Assembly: GCF_008831285.2 (NCBI RefSeq)
Contig: NC_045148.1
Span: 1,674,001-1,738,000 of the forward strand
Direction: 5' to 3'
DNA length: 64,000 nucleotides
Source of the DNA: Nymphaea colorata
Lineage: Eukaryota; Streptophyta; Magnoliopsida; Nymphaeales; Nymphaeaceae
The notes beneath the pieces were generated by a model. The model ran no database searches. It had not been told where the DNA came from and worked only from the letters and a program-made list of their open reading frames with translations. Made by a program: the position numbers and the translations under genes. Positions 48,200 to 61,349 of the stretch are shown piece after piece. The stretch's first letter is position 1. The number at the start of each line of letters is the position of its first letter.

Positions 48200-50340
48200 A
48201 CCCGTTCAAAAGTTATCCGAACTCCGGATCGATAACAATCACAGGCCTCGTAGGTCATCATAGTCGCCCTTACGATGATCCCCTGGATGCCGCTAGAATA
48301 TGTCTCAAATCTCTAGATTCATAGAGTGTTATTTTTTGAGATACATTCATATGACAAGAACATTGTGTTACTTATCATTTTATAAACTTACCTCTAGAAT
48401 TGAGGCAGATCATAAGACACCAGTTCTTATGGTCCACCACAAATTTTTTTGAATTTCTGGGGTAGGTTCATAGAATGGTCTGTAATCATTCAATTAGCCA
48501 AATGACCCGTATAAAACACTTCAACTTTCTGGTCGTATAAGTATTGTGTTTGAGATACAAATAATGAAGCCGAATTCTCTCTTTCCCTTTCTCCAACCTC
48601 GGTGGAGGGTTTCTCTCCCACGATAAAGACAATTGTGTGAGTCTCTATCCCTCTCTCTGGTGGAGGGTCTCTTTCTGGTCACCATGACCATTAAAAGCAT
48701 GGCAATGGTACTTCTCAACTGGACATGAGATCTGCGCATGAAGCCCAACCCCTTTTTTCCCATCGTGGATCTAAGAGCTAAGGATTTTATCTCGTTGGTA
48801 TTGTACAAAATTGTGGACCTTATATGCAATGTTGAACTCTTAACCTCCCAATAAATATGATTCTTCCATCTAAGATCTGAGGCTAACAAACCCTAATGAC
48901 AGCGGCTAGGTGCAATTGTGCTGACCTGTTTCAGAAGGGGCAATGTTAAAGGCGGTTTTGCGCTTGAAAAAAGTGGGTAGTCACAACAACGCTAGGTAGG
49001 ATTCTTTCTTTTTATTTCTTCAAGGATTTTGATTCATTGGACACATTCCAAACCACCACTTGTTGCTTATCTTTTGAGGAACAATATATGGTTTTATAGC
49101 CTTAGCCGACAGGCCTGGGAAATCTTGATGTTCTCGGCCTCACTGCGCTTACACTGGCCTTGTTTTATTATATTTATTGATAAATAAATTGTTCTGAATG
49201 GAGATTTGCCAAGCATCTTCTCCGCCGGTTGTAGTTCTAAATCAAGGATGGAAAGGTGGAACAACTTATCCGCGACCATTTTAACAAGATTTTGTGAATT
49301 CGAACCCAAAAGTAGATGCACAAACAAGGGCTCGTTCATAATTGTTTTTGGAGCAGGGGCGTGCCAAATTCACCTCACTGTCACTAGATGCAGTCATGCA
49401 GACCCTAACCCGGTTCTAGCATATACATATTAACCAGATCTTGACAAAATATTAATTCAATCTATTTCGCTCTTTTATTAAATGCTCAAAAATTAGCATT
49501 TACGATAAGAGGAACTCATTCCAGTTAGCTCCACCAGTAGATGCCAGGATTATATTTAGCGGCTCATAACATCTAACGTATAACCCACAAAGATACCCGT
49601 ACACATCAAGTGCACGAAAAATTTTACATTAGCTCTTTAGTAGAAATATAAATCCCTAGGAAAATATGTTTGCAGTTGATTGAGTTATATAGGTATATGT
49701 CATTAATAAAAGTATAATTCTATTAATAATAAATATCTCAAAAAGTATAATCTTTTGTGTGCTTTAATTTTGTAGAACTTATAAAAGGACCAAAAGGTAT
49801 GTATCTTTGTCAAAAGTATAATAGAGTTAAATTTTTCAAAAGAGGGTGTGTGCGTGTCTAAACTGCATGCACGCGGAAACATTTTCGATCTCAATTCTGC
49901 TATTTGTACATAAAAATTAAAGTGGTTACAGGAAAGCATGTTGCACAACGAGAAATTAGATGTTACAGCAACACCGCGGCACCACCAGACGTAGAGGGAC
50001 ATTAATTTTTCTTTTCTGAAAGAATACCTAGCATACAGAAAAGACAGGAAAAATACAGGCAGTAGACCAGCAGCAATGTGACCACGCAAGACAACAGCTG
50101 AGCGTCCCTTGTGCGGAAGCACTGGCTTACATCAAATTACATTGCATGATCACCATACCAGGCAACTGTGACTTGCTCTGCATCAAAAACTCTCCCACCT
50201 GCAATAAGCTTTGCCACAATTGGCCATCTGGTACATGCCTCTCCTTCGTTGTCTCTGAAACTGAAACCTATTTTCTCAGAAACTGGCTCCTAATCCTGTT
50301 AAGACACGAATTATCCTTTTTTAGAGGAGCCTGTTCAAAC
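48200..50340. other. Spacer upstream of RBM39 and downstream of LCV
   Basis: The GC/CT-rich segment at about 47880-48170 just right of the RBM39 start is its likely promoter and 5' leader. Beyond it, 48290-48510 contains phrases (gattcatagaatg, ttagccaaatgaccc) like the MITEs at 50358 and 51038, perhaps a degraded element, but no clean ends were found. No gene recognised. Confidence 0.45.
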
Positions 50341-50357
50341 AATGGTAAGTACATAAA

Positions 50358-50524
50358 GGGGCTGTTTGGCATTAGGAACAGCATGTGAGCGTTCCATGAA
50401 CCTACTTCAAAATTGGGGTAGATTATATTTCACAGGACACTTGTTCAAATGTTCCACGGTTTATCCCAATTGTGAGGCAGATTCATGGAACACTCTCACC
50501 TTGTTCGTAATGCCAAACAGCCCC
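50358..50524. mobile_element. 167-bp MITE with 23-bp terminal inverted repeats
   Basis: The left end GGGGCTGTTTGGCATTAGGA and the reverse complement of the right end GGGGCTGTTTGGCATTACGA differ at one base and continue with ACA. The interior has inverted gttccatgaa/ttcatggaac segments, so the whole element can fold back. The flank is TAAA on the left and AAAA on the right, so the target duplication is blurred. It lies in the 3' flank of the LIKE-COV gene. Best fit is a Tourist-like non-autonomous PIF/Harbinger element. Confidence 0.8.
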
Positions 50525-50740
50525 AAAAAATATCAACCCTGTGTGACGTGTAATCAAGCCAGGATGCATGATTCTCCACCAACAACATTATTACAGTACC
50601 ACGATACAAATATGATGTCTCAGTGCATGCAACTATGTAGCACAAATTGGTAGTTTCCCAGTCGCATTGAACCAAATGACTAAGCTGGTCAAAGCTTCTG
50701 TCCAGTGGACATCAATAAATTCACCTCAACAGAACATACC

Positions 50741-53700
50741 TCATCTAGCTATGCTGTTCAGACGGCTTCTATCATTTTGACGTGGTGCCCTCTCCAAAGG
50801 AGTGATTTTCTGTGGCATAGTCATCCCTCCAGAGACGATAATCTCTGCTTATGAAGAGGGAAAAGCATATCAATCTTAGAGATTCATGAGAAGAAAACAC
50901 TAAATAGCCAAACCCAAGGCAAGTTTCAATTGCTCAGATCTCAATGACCTAAAGGTCAAAGGATCAGGTAGAGTGAAATTTTTGTGGTGCTGATACATGT
51001 ATTTTGATCACATGATGAGGTGATTAGGGAACACTTAGGGGGTATTCGGCAACAAGAACACTAACCCAGAGCTTCATGAATCTGTTCCAGAGATTGGGGT
51101 AGATTCATGAAACAGTTTGAGGCAAATTCATGAAATACTGTGCTACAGCATTCCATGAATCTGCCCCAATTGTTGGGACAGATTCATGACTGTGTCCCAT
51201 GAATCTACCCAATGTCTGAACAAATTCATGGAACACCGTATTAGTGTTCCTATTGCCGAACACCCCCTTAGTATCACAGGTGACAAAGTCAGAGAGACTG
51301 GTTAGTCACAGTCTAAAGGTTTCTACCAAGGACTGTAAACTAAACATTAATTGGTTGGCCAGATGACGTGGTTAATCTGCTGCAATGCTTGGATAAAGCC
51401 AGGTTGGTTGGTTAGAGTAAAAGGAAGCACCTTAACCATCTTCCAGTATATTTCTAAGTATACACTGCACAGAAAGGTACTTGTATTTCTAAGTTGTTAT
51501 TTCATCCCAGTGCAGATGTGAAGATACTTTACAATACCAAGTAGACTGTATGCACAGTGGTTTTAACGTTGATTGCCATAAGCAATAGCGTTGCAGTGCT
51601 GATGGCTGCAGCTCTGACAGTAGCGGTGATGGTGTTGTTATTGGCCTTGATAAAGGGGATGAATGATTGTGGTGGTAAAAAAGAAGACAAAGCACGAACA
51701 AAGAAAAAAATAGGTCTGCAAAGAAAAAGTTCCACCATGATGACTGTTCCCGGAAAATTAAATGAATGAAATGTATCCACAGAGAAAAAATGATTGAACA
51801 TCATATCAAATACTGGTCCAAGGTGATCTCAGAGAAGCAGGCATTCATTTCTCAGGCACGTTTAAAGTCTTCCAAAGCTGTCACCTCAAAGCATGCACAA
51901 TGTGTTAATACGGCTTATGGTTTCAAAAAAGACAGGTCGACCCAAATTCACATCCTCCACTCCTCCAGTGTCAACATACGAAAGAATTCAGGGTGGTGGA
52001 AATGTAGTACGAGAAAGGAAGTGTATTTCCCCAAAAGATCAATTTGGAACCAGGGAGTCCCTGCATGTACCAAACATATCCAGGTCCCAAAAAAGCGCAA
52101 ACAAAAATGCTACCATGCACTTTAACAACTGCAATATGGATGGAACAGAATCATGTAAATCTTACTCTGTAACACAAATACAATTTCTGCCTACCCTTCC
52201 AGGTCAATAGAAATTGTGCCACCTTGTGTCTTTTCAACATTTCCGTTTATCAGGATATCAATGCCTTTTAACAACAATACCAGTGTGCACGATGGGCAAG
52301 GTTGGGTGCATGTTATTCCAACAAACTCAACTAGCAACCACTTTTGCAGCGTAATATCATAGGCTTCTAATATCTTAGATTCTTAAGGACCATTGAATCC
52401 TAAACAAAAACAGGACATCCTACCAAAGCTGATTGTGATCATATTCTCCATGGTCCACAAAAGCAAACACAGCTATCAAAGCAAAAGCAAAAACGAAATG
52501 CAACAGCAGATACCCCAGCACAGAGAGTGAGAGAGAGAGAGGGATATGCAAAAAGCATCAATAAAGAACAGAAAATGTCAAGAACCATATCACAAGAACC
52601 AAAGAATCATAACACACCTATGCCTTCTCGGATAGACAAACTTGGTCTAATAATTTCTGCTGAATTGATCAAGAAAATGTCGCCAATATATAGATGGTTT
52701 GTCGGAACATATACACTGCAAAGTTCCTCATCTCCACCATCATTCTGAAGTCAACCCAAAAAACAAAAAAGTTAATTGGAAATGTTAAATATAACTGCAT
52801 GAGATGAACATAACATGCATATTCTATATCCCAGTAAAAAAGCGACAGAGAAACCAAGCATCGCTCTCCTTACAGAACCACAGACCAAGCTTTTGGAATG
52901 TCGTTTTTTCATGAGGCAGTAACAAAAATTGCACTATTCAAGCAAGCCAAAGTAACAAATAACAAGAACAGTACACAAGTGAGATACAGTAGCTAAAATA
53001 TCACAAATTTGTGCATCATCATAGGTTGACCTTCAGAATGAAATATGTTCAAAAAACAAAACATGCATGATCTAGACAACCAACAAGTATAGACGTCCAA
53101 TTATTCTAGACAATGATTTCCAATATATCCGAAGCTTCATGCAGGGGAGTTGCACAAAGACCAAAGAAGAAGTCATGGCAGCAGCCATGTGATCATCTGC
53201 ATAATTGTCAAACTAACTGAAATTTATTTTTAACCGGGGTTGATTTTTTAACCATGTTGGTATGATTACAAAAATACTGTTAGTCAGACATGAATAAATT
53301 AATGGAAGAGCATGAAACATGAATAAAGCTACTTGGCTGACCACTGAAATGTTTCCAGTCCAGCTACAACTAACAGGAAGGAACCATAAGGTGGCCTCCA
53401 TCTTGTTTGCCCATGCTTTCCTTGGCAAGATACTTGAGTGGATAACTTCTTTACTGAGGCTGCAACTGTACAATGTACAGGTGAGTTGGGGCATTTGAAA
53501 TCCAAAGTAATATTGAGTATTGAACAAAAACCATTCAATAGAACAGCCCTAAGCGATCCTTTCTTCCCATTTACTAGTCTAAGCCTAAAAGACCATAGTT
53601 GCAAAATAAACTTGAGGTATCGACTGGAGTAGCTTATCACATACTGGTCACAAAACCAAAACTATGAACTTGCCACCTGAAGCAAGAAAAACTCATTGCA

Positions 53701-56700
53701 GCTTTGTGTTTCTGATAAGTTGTATAATTGATAGCATGTTGAGTCACGTAAATAATAAGTCAGTTTTTTATCAGTCATAACATGAAAAAGTTTCATTGTT
53801 ATCGTTATTTATAATTTTATATACATTTTTATTTGATCAACAAAAAAAATCATCTGAAATTATGAAGAAATCCAGTGCATTGTGACATAAATCCATAAGA
53901 CAAAGTTCAGTAAAAAAGAAACAATCGCCATCAACCACCCAGAGTACAGGCCAATAATCTTGTAACAACACATATCTTGATATATTAGATTCTCTGCACC
54001 AAATTCAATAAGATGAAAATGATTATACAGATAAAAGACTCCTCATGAAACTAAAATCAGAAACTACTGCTGCTTGATAGTGGATTCCCAATATATGAAA
54101 AACTTAAAGAAGACAAATAAATCTTAGGAAGATGAATATGAATAAAGATCAAACTAAGGAGAATAATATAATATACAATTTCATAAACAGGGTAAACAAA
54201 TAAATTAGAATGAATTGGAATTCAAGACTAGCAAGAAAAATCTATCAGCATTCGCAAGCATGTGAACTTGTGACAGAAGTAACATACACAAGTTAAAAAA
54301 TTACCTGAAGGATGAGTGAGGATGTAATAAAACCAAATGCATATTCCCCAACACGAGGATGACGTATAATTGCAACTTCTTTAAATGCTGTGATGTTTTG
54401 GTCTGCATTGCAATAGAATTAGGACTTAATGTAGCATTCCTTAAACAAGCATATACAAAGAGAAAAAGAATATTACAAACTACAAACAACTACTTACATT
54501 ATTCAGACAATGCAAACACCTAACAATATTGGTTGAATGATCTCTTAATCAATATAAAAACACAACTTGAACAGAAAGACTGAATGACTCTGGTTTGCAG
54601 AATATGCTCACTGAAAGGAGGCAAGAACCAAATGGTGGAGAATGCCCTTCACAATATTGGTGTTTTTGATCCACCAAGTTAAAATTGAGATTAAATGTTG
54701 TCAGACTATTCATTGTTGTGTTAAAGGAGTACAAGGAGCCAACCCTAGTATGAGATGACTGGGCTGGGCTAACTTGTATTGGTAGCAGTCCCAGGCAATT
54801 AAGCCAGGTTGGAAGTACATGGACGAGACCACCTGTATGGAGATTCAGCAACTATTATGCAACTTGTGACTTGTATATAGAAGAACAAGATGGAACCAAG
54901 CCAAAGGGGAGAATCCATGTGAGATGCTGCAGATAGAGATTTTTTAGAAGTTAGAAATATCAACTTTTTATTAAGTTGATGCTAAATAGAAGTTCACAAG
55001 TTTTTGGCTTTAAGGTCTTCTTGTGTCCTTAATGGCAACTTAAGCATTAACTTAGTTATTTCACTACACGATAATTTAGCTTCAATGATGACTCCATATG
55101 GTTGGTAGAAGTTTATGGTTCTACCATTTGATCGTCCTGCTCATGGAAAATACGATCAAGGTTCAGAGAGAGAGAGAGAGATTACTGAATTTCCTGATGG
55201 AAGTAACAATATTTTAAAAGAAAATTTATCTTCACTCAAGATCAGAAGAAAAAAAGGATCATCTTAGCCCAGTGACCAGCTTAATGCCCCCTCAAAAAAT
55301 TACACACACACCTCCGGCATGAACTATGAAATTCAACAAACAAGAGTGGACGAAAATGTAAACTCCCTGCAATGCTCCTTGTGAAAAAATATTGGCCATC
55401 AAATAATATGTTTATTTTTCCAACCAGAGCAATAACAGAACTCCATTATCCATTAGGAAGTAAACTGCAGTTGATCACACAATACATCACAGACTGAAAG
55501 AAAGACATCCTCAGCAACAGAAAATCGTAAATGAGTACCTGGAGATATGGCAGTACTTATTTGCTTGGAAGCAGAATAAATATGCCTTACAAATGGCATT
55601 TTCTTGATAAACCATTCTCCAACCCACAAAACAGTTGCGCCCATCCAGGATGACACAAACAAACCAATTGAGAACACAAAAATCAAAGTAGTAATAAATC
55701 CAAGGCCTGCAACAAAGATCCAAAGCATCCATAGAGGATAAGAAAGCAAAAATAACAAACTTGGAGTTCCAATTAGAATGAGAATGAAATTGGAAAGGCC
55801 CACCATGCACTAGAGAGGATGAAAGCAACAGCACATACATATGCTACTAGAAAAGGTAAACTTTGGATGTCAATATGTCCATCAATCATCTTCAGATGTT
55901 GGAATCAGCTATAAAGGATATAGTATACATAATACACAATAACGCAAAAGACGACCATCAATAAAGGTAAATCACATCTGAACTCTCATGGCTGGACAAC
56001 ATTCTGAGATGTGCCAACTGGACTAAGAAAGGCCTTTTCACCTGCATGAACTGATTTTGCTAATTTGGACAAGTACAAGCAAATATTACATTTATTTTGC
56101 TTAATGTATACTAATATTCATTTTTTATCATTTCAATATGATTAGTAGGCGGCTTCTTCTTCAACAAAACCAGAGATCCAAATGTCAACTCAAGTGAGTA
56201 TAACTTGAATTCCTTATACTATATCATAAAGCAGAAAGACTGACGCCCGAGAAAACAGCTCCATAGCAGACACTATGGCTTAGAATTGGTTGCAGCCAGA
56301 TAAAACACTACCCATCAAGAACTATCATGATTCTAACGTACCAGGTATTGTGACAGATCTACTGTAATGCTCCACTTTAACAAGTATAGTCTCGCATCTA
56401 AGATTATGAAGGAGATCCTGGGGGACTTATAAAAAAGAGTTGATAACTAATTGGTTGCCTTGATTCCTACCTTTTTTGGGGCTGGAACCAAAACTACTAT
56501 ATGGCAGGTTGGATTTGTCGGACCAAGGGCCCAAGCTTGGTGTGGGAGTGAGCCAATTTGTTACAATCATATCAGACGGTTCAATACTCAAACTTGAGAC
56601 CCACACGTGCGGACGCATGTACCTTAAGGGGGGTGGATTGTACCGTCTCATTTTGAGAAGCTTAGTCTTGTATCTAAAATTGTGAGGATTTTAGGGGACT

Positions 56701-59700
56701 TATAAAAGGAATCATTAAGTGATTGATTGTCCTGATGCTTAGTCTTTTTAGAGTTGGAACCGAAGCTATTGGAGGACGGGTTGGGATATGTCGGACCAGG
56801 GGCCCGAGCCCGGTGCGGAGTGGGCTGGATTGTTACATCTACTTAAGGTAGAAATGATGATATGGTTCTTCTCAAGAGACCCCTTAGAAGGTGTTTGATA
56901 AGAAAAACATTGTGTTCTGGAACTTATATTTCTAAAATACGTGTTCCAAGAGCACCATGCTTTTGTTCCAAAAAAAGTAGTGCAATTATGTTAAGTGTTT
57001 GATTGTTCGATGTAGGACCACTCAACATATTGCACTATGTTTCACTTGTTCCAAGAACATGGTGTTCTTGGAATATAAGTTTTGGACATTGTTGTTGACA
57101 AAACACGAATATGGTGTTGAGTGTCTTGAAATGCATGTTCTTGGAACAATTATGTAAAGGAACATTGTTGATGAGCATACAACAACATGGAGTTCTTCAA
57201 CCGTATGCTTTGGAACATGCATTTCATAAACACATTGTTCTTCTTATCAAATGCCCTCTCAATTTTTCTAAAAAGAAAACAAAAAATATATGTACTTCTT
57301 CAAAATATAAAATAGGAAATTTTCTCAGCTATTTAGAGATTTTCCACATCACCACTTCTAACTCATATGAAACAAGTGATCATCTTAGATAATGACAGTA
57401 GAAGAAGGTTGCTTTCTCACAAAAGCCTCATAGCAGCTTTTCAAAAGAAGAAAAGAAATTTAAAATTAAATGCTTGTAAAGAAAATATCTAGCACATTAT
57501 TTCCATTTTTTTATAAAATCCTACTTTTACATAACAAGTGCCATTATAAAGGAAACTCAAAGTATTGACCTCTCGCCACTTTGGAACCAAGTAATATCAG
57601 ACAATCAACACAACAAACCAAAATAAAATCAATACGTACAAAATGAGAAAAGAATAACTGCCAAGAGGGGAGGAAGAATGAGCAAAAGTAGATGCATTCC
57701 ATACCGAATATGTTGATCCCGAGTCTGATGTACAAGGGTCTAAAGAAACCATCAACAAATTGAATAAACCACCATGTGATGTAAAATGTAATTGCAACGG
57801 GAAAAAGAACCACACTGCATATCGGTATAAAAGTTCACTGTTAAAGGACAAAAAAAAACTGAACTACAAAACTAAACTGAGGGAAAAGTTGCTACAGTTA
57901 ATCAGGAAACTAGAAAATCTTAGGCTATGTGAAAAGCCCTGAAGATTACCATCCAGTCATGAACTTTTTAGAGACCCAGTTCTGAAAGACCGCAAAGAAA
58001 GCCTGACCAAGCACAGAGACGAGTGTTAGTTAACAGGGGCAACAGTATCGGAGACAAAAGGTTGCAACAGAATTATTGAGTACACTACATGAGGAGATTA
58101 GTTAACGTTACCCTATGCACAATGGTCAAAATCAATGAAAGAAGTTGCATAGAAAACTAAGCGTTCTATTCAAAAATCAACCCCATTTAGGCCGCCCCTA
58201 GGATATAGGCATCAAAAGATTTGCGATGGTGCCAGAATCAGTTTCTCCTAGTTCGGTTCCTTATTAAAATTTAGATCTTCGGCTCAAGGATTTGGAAGGA
58301 AACCAAATTCTAATCATGGAAACAAAGCCTTCCAAGTCCTCAAGTTCCTTTGTCTAGGATTCCTTTTTCAAGAGGAGGCAGACGTGACTTCCTTATTTTT
58401 GAAGGAACCTGAAGGCCTTATCCAACACCTTCTCATCATCCCATGTCTAACTAAAAAATCTGGTCGGCCGGTGGCCTTGTCATAGTGGTCTTCAGAGTCT
58501 CAGACTAACATTTTCCGTGTTAGTTAACTTTTTAACTACAGTTCATTGCATAGTTTTAATTCAAACTTTAAGACCCAATCTCACTTATAAAAGTTTTGTA
58601 ATCTAGAGTTACTTTCATCTTTCCAATTTTACCCATCTCTTTTCTTATTTTTATTTTTCAGATAATTTTTTTCGCTTATGATTGACTTGTTAAATTAAAC
58701 TGATAAATAACTTTTTTTAAGACATTTTTTATTTTTCTTTTAAGTTGATATTCTTATGATTTTGCATTTGACCCTTGATAAACTTTAAATTAGCCCCAAA
58801 TTTCTGTCATAGAAACAAAAGATAGAAACTGAGAATAGATGTGCCACTGAAACAAGAAACTTTCAGAATAATGAGATCACCAAAAGAAGACAAACAGCAC
58901 CTTTGCAATATTATATTTTATCTGGCATGCAATACAAGCAATGACATTAATATAAATCTGCTATGGATGACCGATTCAATCAACTAATTTGCAAGAAATT
59001 GGTAGGAAGAGGTAATTGATGCTTTAAGGCCAAAAGGAAACTTCCAATGTTTCCTACATCCAATCAAAATTAAATGGTACAACAATACCAGCATCTTTTC
59101 TATGTTTTCCTCATTTGATATAGAAATCTCCAAGTCTTGCCATCTGGGACCAACTTTCACAGTTTGAGTGTGCATAAAAAGCTATAGAGCACCCCATCTG
59201 ATAGACTTCATCCATAATTTATTTCTTTAATCTTTGTCATATTTCTGCTTTCTGATTCTCAAGAATAGGAAGCAAATCTTTAAATCAGTTAGATATTTCC
59301 TACACAAGAAAACATTTGAACCTGGTGCAACAAGCCCTTCCACTTTATTTGGAAGAGACAGGGTTGTGAAGGTTTTTCTAATTTGATATTTAGCTATTGA
59401 TTTTGTGAAACTCGTATGGGGTGTCACAGATTCCATTTGTCTGGTAATGACTTCTCCAAATTACAGTTAAAGATGTGACAACACATCGGCATATGAACAT
59501 TGCAGAAAGATTTGTGGTAGGAATGACCATCAGGGTTGCAGAAAATCATACCACAGATGGTGCTAGAAACAAATATATACCATGAGATTAGATACTAGAC
59601 ATTTTAGACCGGCCTCAAGTTATCCTGCCTTGTTCAGATGAAGAAAAAGGACATATGCATGATTCACAAGAATGCCTTCAATTGACGGTCAACAGCAACC

Positions 59701-61165
59701 CTTGCTTTGGTTGTTAAATCCACAAACCAAACACTAACTGTAGACCATTTTATTCCCCATCGGCAAATTATCATAAGGTATTTTAGTCCTTGGTTCATGT
59801 ACAGTATGAACTTTAGGCAGCTATCAACACTAAACCAACTCATGTCCATCATATGCCAACCCTTTTAGCATGCATCAACTAGTCTTTTTAACAAAAGTTT
59901 CACCGTCTTGCTCAACATTTGACCCTGTGTTTCATATATTATTACTGATTTTGATAATCTGACAAACATGATATGGCCCCACCAAACCTGTTCCAATCAC
60001 ATTTCTGTTAACTGATATATTGCAAAAGAACAATATTATTATGTTATTCTAAACTACAATGACGATACTTCTCCATCTCTTCTGACTAAAAAGCCAATAA
60101 ACCTCTTCAACATTGAAAGTCCAACAAAATTTACAAAGTAGAGGCACATGTTCTTTAGTATAAGGTAACGATAATTCATCACAAGTTGTCTTGCTTAGCA
60201 ATCTGGTCCTGATGGATATGTTCATAATCTTGTTCACACTCCTGTTTGACTCTGGGATTGTAAAAACCACGCAACTCTTCTTTTTGGTCGTCAAACATCT
60301 ACCAAACTATTATAGTAAAGGAATCCTTCTTTTGGATAATACAACATATCCTACAAGTGCTTGAATCGGTCTTTTGATAATATAATTGCAACCACTATTT
60401 AGAAAAACAAAATGTCGCAAATTTACAGCTCTCCCTTTACCCATTTGGACTGAAGACGTACTCAATTTTACCGTGCTCTTCTTTCCAATAAAATTAATTT
60501 TATTTTCCAGCACTTTCCAAGATCTATCGTAAGGCCTGCGATATGGCAATAACTCTAATCCAGGCTATGCAAAAACATAAAAAAGCGCAAACTAACTCCA
60601 CAATTAACGCTGCCTGATTCGAACCACTCAGAATTCTGTTCACATCGAAAAGAAACCCTTCGAACATTGTATTTCCGCAATGGACAATCAAATCCCGACG
60701 AAACAAGTAGCTGATACTTCCTTACGCACTGGCCGAGTATATATTAGTGATCAAGTGCGATAATCTAGCAGATCATACTCAAAAGAGACGCACCTAGAAT
60801 TTGTTTAGTTCGTCATTCATTCCCAGAGGACACCGATCACATCCTCAACCAAAAACGACCACCAACTATTACAAATCTCACCTAAAATCGAACCCTAATT
60901 AGTCGAATGCCATCCATTCCTTTTTACATGAAAAATCGGATGCCACAATACAAGTCATCGACGGAGACCAAAAATTCCGCCAGCATACGCGCGCGCGGGA
61001 GAGAGTGGGGGAAGAGAGACCGATCCTGACCTTACGCGTGGAATAGTTGGGGGAAGGGGCGGGAGACTTGGCAGGGTCTTCGGGGTCCTCTGACTCCATC
61101 TGCGCGACCACCAGCCGCGCCCCGAGCGGCGTCCCCGACGACAGCGCCTCCTTCTCCTCCGCCAT
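50741..61165 (-). CDS. LCV: LIKE-COV (DUF502) integral membrane protein
   Basis: Seven exons on the minus strand: 61031-61165, 57950-58002, 57705-57814, 55539-55706, 54305-54402, 52618-52744 and 50741-50844. They join in frame to 264 residues, normal for plant LCV/COV1. The N-terminus (MAEEKEALSSGTPLGARLVV) is cytosolic and acidic/proline-rich. TM1 is about residues 64-84 (VVLFPVAITFYITWWFIQFV) and TM2 about 101-125 (LGFITTLIFVFSIGLFVSSW). Then come the family signatures GEWFIKKMPFVRHIYSASKQ, KEVAIIRHPRVGEYAFGFIT, SVYVPTNHLYIGD and EIIVSGGMTMPQ. COV1 and its relatives act in Golgi/trans-Golgi organisation, vacuolar sorting and vascular patterning in Arabidopsis. Introns are long (up to 3.0 kb) and hold MITEs at 51038 and 56887 and a repeat at 56394. 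Confidence 0.93.
51038..51267. mobile_element. 230-bp MITE with TTA target duplication
   Basis: Flanked by TTA at 51035-51037 and 51268-51270. The left end GGGGGTATTCGGCAACAAGA and the reverse complement of the right end GGGGGTGTTCGGCAATAGGA match closely and continue with ACACT. The interior is a chain of gattcatgaaac-type subrepeats in both orientations. It sits in the last intron of the LIKE-COV gene. No coding capacity. Confidence 0.8.
56394..56840. repeat. Two diverged direct copies of a 165-175 bp repeat
   Basis: Copies begin gcatctaagattatgaagga (56394) and gtatctaaaattgtgaggat (about 56672). Both continue gggacttataaaa, a gttggaacc/gctggaacc segment, gtcggaccaggggcc-type sequence, and gttac. 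Period is about 280 bp. It is related to the array at 23871-24243 and lies in an intron of the LIKE-COV gene. Possibly a degraded dispersed repeat; class unknown. Confidence 0.75.
56887..57258. mobile_element. 372-bp MITE with 28-bp terminal inverted repeats
   Basis: The left end GAAGGTGTTTGATAAGAAAA and the reverse complement of the right end GAGGGCATTTGATAAGAAGA agree at most positions and extend to CATTGTG/CAATGTG. TTA precedes the left end and TCA follows the right end, a probable decayed TTA target duplication. The interior repeats ttggaacatg-type motifs in both orientations. It lies in an intron of the LIKE-COV gene. Confidence 0.72.
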
Positions 61166-61349
61166 CCGTCCTTTTCCGTTTCTTTCTGATGGGAGAGAAA
61201 ACGAAAGAAACGGATCAGCTTATTCCAATTCTGGCGCCCGCACTTTCTCCTCTGCAAATCTCTCCCGCCCGCGGGAACAGCGACTTCGCTCTGACGTCCC
61301 GCCCGCTGCCCAGTCGAAGGGGATTCAGCCTTCCCTCTCACCCACCTGC

